A stretch of 64,000 bases of DNA from Bacteroidota bacterium (GTDB lineage: Bacteria > Bacteroidota > Bacteroidia > Chitinophagales > Chitinophagaceae): contig JAFDYD010000004.1 of assembly GCA_018267615.1 (NCBI GenBank), positions 265,409 through 329,408 of the forward strand. Direction: 5' to 3'. Of the stretch, positions 1 to 10,400 are shown piece after piece. The position numbers were made by a program, and so were the translations under genes. The notes under the pieces are model-generated. The model saw only the letters and a list, made by a program, of their open reading frames with translations, was not told the DNA's origin and did no database searches. Numbering within the stretch: the stretch's first letter is position 1; each line of letters starts with the position of its first letter.

Positions 1-2050
1 ACTCACCAGTTCTCGCAACGACATCAATCATATTTTCAAATTTTTCAAAGCTGTGTCCTTCATCTGCGTATATGTATAACTGTGTGGGCACGTTCAATTC
101 TTTCAACGCGTGCCAGAATTGAAATGACTGGGGCGGCGGTCCTTCACCATCACGTTCTCCAACAAGAATCAATATCGGCGTCTTCGCCTGTTTTACATAA
201 GTGATTGGAGAAACTTTTATATATGGCGCGGGATCATCATAAGGTGAAACGCCGAAATAAGACCACATCCATTTATCAATAGAATTCTGTCCGTAATAAC
301 TCAACCAATCGGATGCGCCAGCACCGGCAACTACCGCTCTGTAACGATTAGTTTGCGTGATGGCAAACATCGCCATCGATCCACCATAACTCCATCCCAT
401 CATGCCTACACGATTATTATCAACAGGAAATTTTTTCACAACAGCATCAACACCGCTATTGATATCACGCAGATCACCAAATCCCCAATCACGACGATTA
501 GCCATGGTAAAAGCTTCACCTTGTCCGTGACTTCCCCTTGCATTCGGAAGAAAAACAAAATACTCCAACTGCGTATATACAGTGGCGTTAAAATCCGGAG
601 CGCTCCAGGTTGGAGTGATCACCCATGCGGGACCGCCATGCGGACAAACTATCATCGGGTAATGTTTCGTCGAATCGTAATTTTCTGGAAATAATAACCA
701 GCCTTGCACATGCAGTCCGTCATTCTCCCATAAAATGTTTTCGCTTCTCAATATTGGTTTATGAATATGATCGTTCAAATGTGTGAGCTGATTTATTTTC
801 GAAATATTTCCACACCATATTTCAGGCAAACGGTTCCAGCTAGTTCGTATAAAGGCGATTGTTAAAGATGATTTATTATAGACAATAGAAAAACTCGACT
901 GCTCGTCAGCAGCGCGAATCGATTCATCTCCCCGCCATAAGGTTTGTGTGGAATTATTATTTGTATTTAAAGAACTGATCGCGATAGAACCGCCGACGAA
1001 TTCAGAAAACAAAATATTTCCATCCGGCTGCCATGCAAACCAGCATGGAGTTGATTTGCGATTCGGCGTGCAATTTTTTGCAGGACTATTTTTTTCAACG
1101 GCAACAGTAAAAATATCGCCGCCGGTTCCACCTTGATCACTCATCAATCCTGCAATAAATGCAATTCGTTTTCCATCGGGCGACCAATGTGGTAACGCGA
1201 TTTGCATTTCCGGCGAATAAATTAAAACCGTATCCTGGCTCGAAATACTCTGGGTATATAATTTAGCAATATACCAATTGTCATCACCGGGTGGCGGAGC
1301 GGCCAGGTAAGCAAAGGTTTTATTATCCGGCGACCAATCATATTCGAAAACATACAACTGCGCCGGTGTCACTTGTTTTATTTCTCCATTCGCGCGATTG
1401 ATAATCGCAAGCCTCTGCACATTTCTATTAATGGATGAATCGATCAAACCCGTCGCCCTGTTTTCTGCTGCCATTGGCGATGGCTCCCGACTTGCATTCT
1501 CTACGAATAAAACACTTAACCATTTTCCATCCGGTGACCAATGAAGGTGTGATATATACCCGGAAAAATTCGTCAAAGGTTTTTTTGTGATCAAAGCGCC
1601 CGTTGCTGCATCCGCAATAAATATTTGCTGCTGCTTTTCTGTTTGTGCATCCGATAAAAAAGCAATTTCTTTTCCATCTGGCGACCATTGTGGTTCTTTT
1701 TCATTGCAGGATTGATTGGGAGAACCTGCAGAAATATGAATGGCTTCGGTGTTCGGATCCGTCAACGATTTTGAATAGATAGCTTGTCCATGATCACCAT
1801 CCGCGCTCCATGCGATAGCAGTTGCTTTGGGATTTAATGTGCACTGGTAGATATAATGTACAGTTGCCTGGAGCTCTAAAAAACTTTTTATGACTGCACG
1901 CGGTGATATATCGCTATTGTTTTGTGCTGTTACATGAATAGAAAAACTAAATAGAAAACCTGTGAGGATAATTAGATCCCGCACAAGAAAATTTTTGATA
2001 TGTCTGGTGAATATTCTTAAAGAAATTGTAAGGTTTGATTTATCATGCAT
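1..2050 (-). CDS. S9 family peptidase (prolyl oligopeptidase type), 3' end outside window
   Basis: The reading frame is open from the ATG at 2050 to the left edge (683 codons). After a short N-terminal signal-like hydrophobic stretch come repeated W-S-P-D-G-K blades of a TolB/WD40-like beta-propeller. The C-terminal alpha/beta-hydrolase domain carries the nucleophile motif G-W-S-Y-G-G (around 370-400) and the catalytic His in D-E-G-H-S (around 50-65). Only the last few residues should therefore be missing. The family removes dipeptides or acylated residues from peptides, and here it is probably exported. A second ATG at 2046 is out of frame and stops at once, so 2050 is the start. Confidence 0.9.
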   Translation of the reverse strand, partial: MHDKSNLTISLRIFTRHIKNFLVRDLIILTGFLFSFSIHVTAQNNSDISPRAVIKSFLELQATVHYIYQCTLNPKATAIAWSADGDHGQAIYSKSLTDPNTEAIHISAGSPNQSCNEKEPQWSPDGKEIAFLSDAQTEKQQQIFIADAATGALITKKPLTNFSGYISHLHWSPDGKWLSVLFVENASREPSPMAAENRATGLIDSSINRNVQRLAIINRANGEIKQVTPAQLYVFEYDWSPDNKTFAYLAAPPPGDDNWYIAKLYTQSISSQDTVLIYSPEMQIALPHWSPDGKRIAFIAGLMSDQGGTGGDIFTVAVEKNSPAKNCTPNRKSTPCWFAWQPDGNILFSEFVGGSIAISSLNTNNNSTQTLWRGDESIRAADEQSSFSIVYNKSSLTIAFIRTSWNRLPEIWCGNISKINQLTHLNDHIHKPILRSENILWENDGLHVQGWLLFPENYDSTKHYPMIVCPHGGPAWVITPTWSAPDFNATVYTQLEYFVFLPNARGSHGQGEAFTMANRRDWGFGDLRDINSGVDAVVKKFPVDNNRVGMMGWSYGGSMAMFAITQTNRYRAVVAGAGASDWLSYYGQNSIDKWMWSYFGVSPYDDPAPYIKVSPITYVKQAKTPILILVGERDGEGPPPQSFQFWHALKELNVPTQLYIYADEGHSFEKFENMIDVVARTGE

Positions 2051-2161
2051 GGTCAATTGTTAAATCGTTTGTAGAGATGGTACGAATATAAAGGCAATAC
2101 CAGAATCTTTTCACTTTAAAATCTTAATTTAGATACGAAGCCCATTAACCCGGTTGTTACT

Positions 2162-4144
2162 ATGCCTGAACATCGCAAACTTGCCGCCATCATGTTTACT
2201 GATATCGTCGGTTATACGGCGATGATGCAGAAAAACGAACAGCAGGCATTATCTTCACTCCAACACCACCAGTCAATCCTTGAACAAAAAGTTGAAGAAC
2301 ATCACGGACAATTGGTTTCTTATTATGGCGACGGAAGCCTTAGTATGTTTTCAAGCATCACCGATGCGCTTCAATGTGCAATTGAGATACAGGAAATTTT
2401 ATCAAAGGATATAAAAGTTCCGTTGCGTATTGGAATTCATACTGGAGAAATTATTGTTGAAGAAAGTAAAATTGTTGGCGATGCGGTTAATGTTACCTCA
2501 AGGATTCAAGCGTTGGGCAAAGCCGGCAGCATTCTTATTTCGAAAGACGTTTTTGAAAAAATCAGGAATCGTCATGAATTCAAAGCCGTTTCAATGGGAT
2601 ACTTCATGTTGAAAAATGTGGATGAACCCATGGAAATTTTGGCAGTTTCGAATGAAGGTATCGTAGTGCCCGACAAAAAAGAAATGACTGGAGCATTTCT
2701 TCCAAAAAATTCTGGAAAGAATCTTAGTTTAAAATGGATCGCATTTATATCATTCATCGCGTTATCAATTGTTGGAATACTCATATTTACCACTTCGATG
2801 AAAGCAAGATTTACCGGGAAAGATAAATCAATCGCGGTGCTTCCATTTAAGAATATCAGTAACGACTCCTTGCAGGAATATTTCAGCGATGGCATCACCG
2901 AAGATATCATTACACAACTTTCAAAAATTGCAGGACTTCGTGTGATATCCAGTTCGTCTATCATGCATTATAAAAACAACCCAGGAGACATTCAGCAAAT
3001 TGCGCATGATTTGGATGTCGCGTCTGTGCTGCAAGGAAGTATTCGCCGGGAGGGAAACCAGGTTCGAATAACGGCGCAACTAATCGATGCAAATAGTAAC
3101 CAGAATATTTGGGCGAATAACTATGACCGTGATGTTAGCGAAGTGTTGGCGATTCAAACGGAAGTGGCTCAACAGATCGCCACTGAATTGGATGTGAAGT
3201 TAACCAGTGACGAAGGAAGGCGAATTCAAAATAAAGCAACGGCAAATACTGCAGCGTATGAAGACTATTTGCTGGCACGTCAAGCCAGACCAACTGATGC
3301 TGAAAAATTGTTGCTGAGCGCCATCAAAAAAGATTCAACATTCGCGTTGGCCTGGTCGGCTCTTGCGTTTTTATATTCGAAAATGCCGATGACAGATTCT
3401 ACCGACCGACCATATTATATTAGGAAATCACTTGACGCGGCATTGACAGCAATAAACTATGGACCGGATTTATCGGAAACACATATGATACTCGGCGATG
3501 TGCTAAAGACAATTACGCTTAATTCAAATTATTCTATTCCTGAATTGAACAAGGCCATCAGGTTGAATCCAAATAATGCAGAAGCCTATGTTTACCTCGG
3601 TTTTGCATTGAGTGAATTGGGAAGATTTCAAGAGGCGGAAAAAAATTTAATCAAGGCGAAACAACTCGATCCTTTGTCTATGTTTATGAAAGCGGCTTGG
3701 GGATTGTTTTATTATTACTCGAGGAATGCAAAAAAATTCGGAGAACTTGCAGATAAGAATAGCAAATTAATTCCAAGCAAAAATATACATGGATCGAGAA
3801 TCACTTACTTCTTTCTAACTGATAACTATGATAGCATTTTGAATTGTCCTGACGATGGATACCATCTCGCAGAGAAAGGGATTGCGTTTGTGAAAACCGG
3901 GCAAATAAAAAAGGCCCAGGCAATAATCGATTCACTCCGGAATGCCGGAGAGGACGATAACGCTGCTACCATTGGAATCATATATGCCTGGATGGGTGAC
4001 AAGGAAAAAGCGATGAAGTATATTAAAATTGCATATCGCTTATTCGATTACGAATTGATCAGTATTAAGGTTAATAAATTATTTGACCCTTTGCGAGACG
4101 ATAATTCCTTCAAAGCGCTCGTGACAAAAATGGGATTGAACTAA
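2162..4144 (+). CDS. Membrane class III adenylate/guanylate cyclase with FlgO/TolB-like and TPR domains
   Basis: Residues about 1-170 form a class III nucleotide cyclase. The two metal-binding aspartates are visible in F-T-D14-I-V-G and Y-G-D57-G, and the transition-state Asn110 and Arg114 in V-G-D-A-V-N-V-T-S-R. One membrane span follows at about residues 192-212. Next is a domain starting S-I-A-V-L-P-F that resembles the periplasmic FlgO/TolB N-like module often attached to such cyclases. The C-terminal third has TPR-like helices. The protein probably makes cAMP in the cytoplasm and senses something outside the membrane. The purine specificity (ATP or GTP) cannot be settled by eye. It lies between two minus-strand genes, so it is probably monocistronic. 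Confidence 0.88.
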   Translation: MPEHRKLAAIMFTDIVGYTAMMQKNEQQALSSLQHHQSILEQKVEEHHGQLVSYYGDGSLSMFSSITDALQCAIEIQEILSKDIKVPLRIGIHTGEIIVEESKIVGDAVNVTSRIQALGKAGSILISKDVFEKIRNRHEFKAVSMGYFMLKNVDEPMEILAVSNEGIVVPDKKEMTGAFLPKNSGKNLSLKWIAFISFIALSIVGILIFTTSMKARFTGKDKSIAVLPFKNISNDSLQEYFSDGITEDIITQLSKIAGLRVISSSSIMHYKNNPGDIQQIAHDLDVASVLQGSIRREGNQVRITAQLIDANSNQNIWANNYDRDVSEVLAIQTEVAQQIATELDVKLTSDEGRRIQNKATANTAAYEDYLLARQARPTDAEKLLLSAIKKDSTFALAWSALAFLYSKMPMTDSTDRPYYIRKSLDAALTAINYGPDLSETHMILGDVLKTITLNSNYSIPELNKAIRLNPNNAEAYVYLGFALSELGRFQEAEKNLIKAKQLDPLSMFMKAAWGLFYYYSRNAKKFGELADKNSKLIPSKNIHGSRITYFFLTDNYDSILNCPDDGYHLAEKGIAFVKTGQIKKAQAIIDSLRNAGEDDNAATIGIIYAWMGDKEKAMKYIKIAYRLFDYELISIKVNKLFDPLRDDNSFKALVTKMGLN

Positions 4145-4146
4145 AT

Positions 4147-6171
4147 TTAATAACATTCCAACTCTGTTACTGCGACTTGTTTTGTTCCGTGCGCGAAATT
4201 AATTCGTATACCCGATGTCGTTAGTTTGTCAAAATCAATTTTGTTTACAGTATTGCCAATAAGTTTAACCGGTTTTGCATTTATTGGTAACCATTTTCCC
4301 TCATGCTGATATTCGATCGCGATGCCATCAGGCACAGCAAAAGTTTTGTCGTCAGTCACCAGGTATATTTTGACTGATGAAATTTCATGCGGTTCTTTGA
4401 AATCAACCGCGTACCAATCATTTTTTGATGTTGAACCGGCGGTCGTCCACCTGTTCGTGATCTCCGGGAAATACCAGATTTTTCCATCCAATGCCTGGTA
4501 CATAGAAGTATCCGGTAAAAAATTTACAGAAGCAGAAGGTTTTGGAAAATCCTTGCGCCAGATGTTCAACGCATAATTAGCCGGTTGCCTGACGGCTTCT
4601 TTTATAATTGGCGTGCCTACAAAAACTTTATATTTCTCTCCGTCGTTCGATAGAGAAGTTTTCTTACCGTCTACTAAAACCGTTAATCCCTTTCCCATTT
4701 TGTATTTTTCACCATCGCGGTCATAGATCACCGTTAGTTTATGTCCATGATACAATACATCAGCAAGACAAAAATATTGAATGGAGCTGTCAACGATTGG
4801 ATTCAACGTGAGTGTATCTCCTTCAGACGGACGAATTCCACAAAGGCCGCTGATCACAAGATTATTAAATGAAGAATGATTGTAGTGATTACTCCAATAA
4901 TAATAGACAATAGGTCCACCAAGATTCGGATCATAATTTTCAACCAAGTCTAATTTCCCTGTAGGAAGATAATGCTGTTGAGCGAATAGCCGCAGTGTTT
5001 TTACATAATCCGATTTCGTTAGAACATCCTGGTTATAGTTATTAATGAAGTTAGCCATCGCCGTTAGTTCCTGGCTGGATTGATACGGCCAGCTCGGCCC
5101 GTTCCACTGACTTCCTCTTTGTCCGGCAAAATAAACGAATTGCTTGAAATAATATTGATAAGTAGGTTCATTCGTTCTCATTCCAAATGCACCGAGCAAA
5201 TAACTCGTATCGATTACATGCTTCCATGCTGCATTATATTTTTTTGTATCGGCAGGTAAATTAAAATACCACGGCGCCATACCGGCAAGTTCGCGGCCTC
5301 GAATAAAATTCCAGAAGTGTACAAACCGGTTGTTTACTTTAAAACGATCCGTGAAATGTTGTAAAGAATCGTTCCATAAATCTTGTTCGACATTCTTTTT
5401 TAAATTGGCTGCTCTTTGAGAATATAATGCTGCGGCTGCTGTATCGCCTTTTATCGCCGCAACTTTTGCGATTGCCTTTGCGTTTCCATACATATAACTG
5501 TTGATGGTTGGGCGAAATGCTTCACCATCATCAAATCCGCCTGTTCCTCCTGATGCATCGATGGATGCAATTGTATATTCTGTTGCATCCGGCATTGCTG
5601 GTATATAATAAAGATTTTTTGAGGAATCGAAATGGTCAGACCATTCATTGTACATCTGTTTCATACTGTCCAATTGATTCATCAAAAAATTTGAATCCGC
5701 ATTGACAAGATATCTCGCATATGCTGCATCTGAAACACTTTCGCTATAACGGCGATCATTGCCTCCGCCGATTAAAAGATAATTTATATATCCATTCATA
5801 TATCGCTGATCTTTCAACCATCTTCCTTCATAAATATGATGCATTGATGCGGCGTTGATGGTGCAATATGGTTCTCTATCCCAACCAACATGATTAATAA
5901 ATTCTGTAATCACGAATTGATCTGGTCCCACATTACGTATATGCGCTTTATACATTTTCCAACGATAATAATATACCTGCTCTATTTGTTTATCTGAACA
6001 TTCAAAGAAGGGAATATTATCAAGATACCATTGCGCATCATCTTGGTAATATTCACGCGCAAGTTTATTTTGATCGATTACAGGCTCATTTTTGGTTTCG
6101 ATGCAACTGAGAAAAATTGTCGTAATAACAAGAAATAATACTAGTGCAGTCGTTAGGTTTTTGAAATTCAT
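4147..6171 (-). CDS. Lipoprotein MGH1-like (GH63/GH37 clan) glycosidase with C-terminal F5/8-type domain
   Basis: The N-terminus is a lipoprotein signal (L-S-C lipobox near residue 22). The body is an (alpha/alpha)6 glycosidase-like domain with the clan motif W-N-G-P-S-W-P-Y and a later Y-Y-Y-W-S-N-H-Y-N-H segment. The last 130 residues (from W-Y-F-P-E-I-T-N-R-W) look like a discoidin/F5-8 carbohydrate-binding beta-sandwich. The protein is probably exported and acts on oligosaccharides in the periplasm or on the surface. The substrate cannot be told from sequence alone. It stops 2 nt from the end of the convergent cyclase gene. Confidence 0.82.
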   Translation of the reverse strand: MNFKNLTTALVLFLVITTIFLSCIETKNEPVIDQNKLAREYYQDDAQWYLDNIPFFECSDKQIEQVYYYRWKMYKAHIRNVGPDQFVITEFINHVGWDREPYCTINAASMHHIYEGRWLKDQRYMNGYINYLLIGGGNDRRYSESVSDAAYARYLVNADSNFLMNQLDSMKQMYNEWSDHFDSSKNLYYIPAMPDATEYTIASIDASGGTGGFDDGEAFRPTINSYMYGNAKAIAKVAAIKGDTAAAALYSQRAANLKKNVEQDLWNDSLQHFTDRFKVNNRFVHFWNFIRGRELAGMAPWYFNLPADTKKYNAAWKHVIDTSYLLGAFGMRTNEPTYQYYFKQFVYFAGQRGSQWNGPSWPYQSSQELTAMANFINNYNQDVLTKSDYVKTLRLFAQQHYLPTGKLDLVENYDPNLGGPIVYYYWSNHYNHSSFNNLVISGLCGIRPSEGDTLTLNPIVDSSIQYFCLADVLYHGHKLTVIYDRDGEKYKMGKGLTVLVDGKKTSLSNDGEKYKVFVGTPIIKEAVRQPANYALNIWRKDFPKPSASVNFLPDTSMYQALDGKIWYFPEITNRWTTAGSTSKNDWYAVDFKEPHEISSVKIYLVTDDKTFAVPDGIAIEYQHEGKWLPINAKPVKLIGNTVNKIDFDKLTTSGIRINFAHGTKQVAVTELECY

Positions 6172-6216
6172 GATTTGAATTTATGTTGAATCAATATCTG
6201 AAGATGGAAGGCAAAT

Positions 6217-6242
6217 AATTCTCATATAAAAATATGAGAATT
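6217..6242. terminator. 11-bp perfect hairpin between efflux operon and glycosidase
   Basis: The arms A-A-T-T-C-T-C-A-T-A-T (6217-6227) and its complement (6232-6242) enclose a 4-nt loop. A second short hairpin (CGCCGA/TCGGCG) sits at 6253-6272. Both lie downstream of the minus-strand efflux operon and upstream of the glycosidase gene, so a role in ending efflux transcription is likely. Confidence 0.55.
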
Positions 6243-6276
6243 TTAGTTAGTGCGCCGACTTGAAAATCGGCGAGTA

Positions 6277-6360
6277 TTTCGCTCAGAGCACGCAGAGAAA
6301 AGGAGTGCGCAGAGTAATTACTCTCTGTACACTCCTTTTCTCTGCGTGCTCTGCGCGAAA
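6277..6360. repeat. Long intergenic inverted repeat built from GCAGAG words
   Basis: About 38-bp arms (6277-6315 and 6320-6360) pair with only a few mismatches around a very short loop. Each arm is made of repeated words such as GCAGAG and ends in TTTCGC. It closely follows the stop of the efflux membrane-fusion gene. The word content resembles the inverted repeat at 30952-31013. It may act as a terminator or be a mobile palindromic repeat. Confidence 0.8.
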
Positions 6361-6383
6361 CGTTTTTGGATGAAGCGGCTTTT

Positions 6384-7448
6384 TTATTCTTCTTTTATTT
6401 CGTCATTTGGATTGGCAATTACGCGGTCGCCGGCTTGAAGGTCTCCATAAATTTCTACCTTCTCAACAGACTCATTACCCGTGCTCACATTTACTTTTTT
6501 AATTTTTTGATCATTGATTTTAAAAACATATTTTCCTTCGGTAGAAATAACCAAAGCGGATTTCGGAACCGACAATGCATTTATGTTTCCTTTTGGATGA
6601 AGAATAATATCTGCATACATACCTGAAGATAAAACGCCATCTTTATTCGGCACATCGATTTCAACTCGTTCTGATCTATATTGAAGATTGATGTTCCCTG
6701 ATTTTCGTGTGATCGTTCCCGTCATCTTTTTTCCTTGGAGCGCGCTGACATAGAAATAAACGGAGTCCTTATCTTTTAGGTTGGCAGAAATGCCCTCAGG
6801 AACATCTGCCTGCAACCTCAAATGATCCAGCTCTTTTAGCTCAAGCATCGGTTTATCTTTTGCGGAAGCGCTCACGAGTGCACCGGGATGAATATTCCGA
6901 TCTGTAATAATTCCGCTGAAAGGCGCTCTGACTTTTAAATATCCCATCATCGTTTCCTGCATTTCCCAATTTGTTTTTTCTGCATTGCACAAAGAACTAT
7001 CGGCTTCCATTTTGGATCTAACAGTAGAAAGGTCGAGTGGAGAAACGGCGCCTTCTGTTTTTGCAGCTTCGAGCAACCGGTTATAATGTTCTTTATCGAT
7101 GGAGAAATCCGCTTTGCTACGCGCGTATTTTTCTTTTGCCTGCATAACGGCTTGGTCAAGTTCGGGTGCTTCGAGTTCCATTAATAAACTTCCTTTTGAA
7201 ACTTTTGATCCTATATCGACAAAAACTGTTTTTACATACCCATTCACTTTTGGAAAAATACTTATCTCCATATATGCCGCCAACTGCGCAGGCAATTTTA
7301 CAATAGATGACACGGGTGCTTTTTCTACAATTGCTGTTTTATATTCGGGAGCAGATATAGTTGAAGCTGTTTTTTTATTTTCTGCTTTGTTATCCGAACA
7401 GCCGATAGCAAAAAATATTATGATGATAAATAAGCTGAAATATTTCAT
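6384..7448 (-). CDS. RND efflux periplasmic adaptor (membrane fusion protein), lipoprotein
   Basis: This 354-aa protein starts with a lipoprotein signal ending A-I-G-C. It then shows the order typical of HlyD/AcrA adaptors: a first half of the lipoyl domain (G-Y-V-K-T-V-F-V-D-I-G), a helical hairpin, the second lipoyl half (V-R-A-P-F-S-G-I-I) and beta-barrel and membrane-proximal domains. It links the inner-membrane pump to the outer-membrane channel. Its ATG overlaps the TGA of the upstream RND gene by 4 nt, which supports translational coupling in one operon. Confidence 0.93.
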   Translation of the reverse strand: MKYFSLFIIIIFFAIGCSDNKAENKKTASTISAPEYKTAIVEKAPVSSIVKLPAQLAAYMEISIFPKVNGYVKTVFVDIGSKVSKGSLLMELEAPELDQAVMQAKEKYARSKADFSIDKEHYNRLLEAAKTEGAVSPLDLSTVRSKMEADSSLCNAEKTNWEMQETMMGYLKVRAPFSGIITDRNIHPGALVSASAKDKPMLELKELDHLRLQADVPEGISANLKDKDSVYFYVSALQGKKMTGTITRKSGNINLQYRSERVEIDVPNKDGVLSSGMYADIILHPKGNINALSVPKSALVISTEGKYVFKINDQKIKKVNVSTGNESVEKVEIYGDLQAGDRVIANPNDEIKEE

Positions 7449-10400
7449 GATGCTAAAGTTTTAATGTTTGAATCTTCAGGTAAAAGAGACACGGAAGAGA
7501 AAGATGATTTTTGACGAACCCATCCATACACCAACGGAACAATCAATAATGCGGCGAATGTGGATGCAATTAATCCACCGATCACTGCGCGACCTAACGG
7601 TGCCGACTGATCGCCGGCTTCACCCAATCCACTTGCCATGGGAATCATGCCAGCAATCATCGCCAGACTCGTCATTAATATTGGACGAAGACGAATACTT
7701 GCAGCTACCGTTGCTGCTTTGAATGGATTTTTATATTCGAGTCGCAATGATTCCGCATTCGTCACAATCAGAATTGCATTTGCAACGGAAACACCCGTGC
7801 TCATAATGATTCCCATATAAGATTGCAGGTTCAATGTGGAACCTGTAAGCAATAATAAAATCATGGAGCCGAGTAAAACCATTGGTACCGTTGATAACAC
7901 CGATATTGCCACACCGAATGATTGATAATTTGCAGCGAGCAACAATAAGATTACCACAATTGCTGCTAGCAAACCATTTTGTAATGAACCAAGTGTTTCT
8001 GTTAGCAACGACGACATGCCTTTTACTTCCGCTATCAATCCTTTGGGCGGAGTTCCTAAATCAGCGATCGCCTTTTTTACTGCAGTCGTTGCGGTTCCCA
8101 AATCTTTTTTATAAATATTGGCACTTACAGTTAAAAATCTTCGCGGACCTGAGCGATCATATTCACCGGGCAACTGATCAAAACTTATCGTGGCGATATC
8201 TGATAGTACCGGCCGCATTTTTCCTTTCACCAGCGAAATAGATTGCAATTGTTCTACGGAGTTCATAATATATTCGGGCACTTGCACCTGCACGAGATAG
8301 GTGTAAGAAGTTTTTGAATCGAGCCATTGTACTTTTTCTGTAAACCGGCTCGAGGAAGTCGCATCGGTAATGCTTCTTGCAACTTCATTCAGATTAAGCC
8401 CCAATTGTGCGAGGCGAAATCTATCAATATCGATTTTGAGAGTAGGGAATTTTAATGGCTGAGCTATTTGTACATCGCGTAAATAATCGATTTTTTTTAA
8501 TTCGCTGGTCAATCGACTTGCATATTCTTTCAGCTCGTCAAAATTTTTTCCTGCAACTCTTACTTCAATCGGTGTTGATGCACCCTGCGCCATGATCTTT
8601 TCCGTAAGCTCGATTGGCTCAAATGAAATATTGATTGAAGGGTATTTTGATTTGATCGCTGCGCGAAGATTATCTTTTAATTGATCCGGATTTGTTTTGT
8701 AATGTTCATCGAACGTTATCTGTACAACAGCTTCATGAGTGCCGCTATTAAAAATATAAAGATTGCTGGATCCATAACTGCTCGGCACCAAACCGACATA
8801 AGCGGAACTAATATCCAGATGGCCATTCACAACTGAATCGATCGTATTTAATATTGACTTTGTATCACGTTCTGTTTTTTCAAGCCTTGTTCCATCCGGC
8901 TCTTTTATTCTTAATTGCAATTGCCCATTATTTGTTTTTGGCAAAAGATCTTTACCGATAATTCCAAAGCAATATCCCGCTGCAATGAATGTAAAGAAGA
9001 GATAAATACCAACGATCATTTTTCGTCTTGGCATCCATTGCTCCAATCGTTTTGCCAATCCAAGCTTCATCCTTTGCAAAAGATTATTTTCTTCAGGATG
9101 TTTTTTATCCTCACGGTTATGCATGTCAACTTCTTCCTGTTCTTGTTCATCCAGTGCCATGCCCGCATGCGCGTGCAGTTTACCGTGATGATACCTGAAC
9201 ATATCTTCTTTCAATAACCAATTGCTGACAACAGGGACAAGTGTTTGTGCCGCGACGAATGAAATGATCATCGCAAACCCAATAGATAATGATAAGGGGA
9301 GAAACATTGCCCTCGGTACACCGGTCATAATAAATGATGGTGCAAAAACTGCGAGAATGCAAAGTAAAATCAGCAATAACGGAAATGAAATTTCTTCACA
9401 TGCATTTAATATCGCTTGTCGTTTTGATTTACCCATTTCAAGATGCTGATGAATATTTTCAATGGTTACAGTTGCCTGGTCAACCAAAACTCCGATTGCC
9501 AATGCAAGTCCGCTTAATGTCATGATGTTGATTGTTTGCCCGGCGAGTCGCAACATCAACACTGCACTCAATATCGAAACAGGAATTGTGATAACAACAA
9601 CAAGACTGCTTCGCCAATCTTTCAAAAAAAGCAAAACCATCAGGCCGGTAAGAATTGCTCCCAGTGCGCCTTCGGTCAATAAACTTTTTACTGCGTTCAT
9701 TACGAAAACGGATTGGTCGAATTCATAACTCAGGGTGATATCATCAGGCAACAGACTTTGCATCTCCGGCAATTTTTCTTTCAACGATTGAACCACGGAC
9801 CATGTAGATGCGTCGGCAGTTTTTACAACAGGAATATACACGGAGCGTTTCCCATTGATCAGTGCATAATCCACTGTCACGTCTGCTGCATCAGCAACCG
9901 ACGCGATATCGTGAATGAAAACAGTTGCTGTTCCATTATTCACGATAGGGATGTCTTCGAAATGTGCTACTTTTTCTTCCAGCGAATTCACAGTGGTTAC
10001 ATACATTAAACTATCCACGCGCAGATTACCCGAGGGAGTCATTGCATTATTTTTTGAAATGGCCTCTACGATTTCATCCGGCGACAGGTTGAATCTTTTT
10101 AATTTCTCAGGATCGATATTAATAATAACAGATCTTGAATTACCGCCAAATGGTGGCGGAGCAGATAAGCCTGGTACAGTGGCAAACATGGGCCGTATTC
10201 TTGTTGCGGCGAGATCATTGATATCTTTTAATGATCTGTTATCGCTTCGGAATACCAATTGTCCAACCGGCAATGATGATGCATCAAATCGAATCACCTG
10301 TGGAGGAAGTGCGCCGGGAGGAAAAAATTTTGAAACACGATTTACCTGCAAGGCAACCTGAGCGGATGCTTCCGCCATATCCGTATTTTCATAAAACGAA

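Noticed and set aside
1428..1688. 86-aa frame inside the S9 peptidase gene
   Set aside because: It lies in another frame of the same strand within a clearly coding propeller region.
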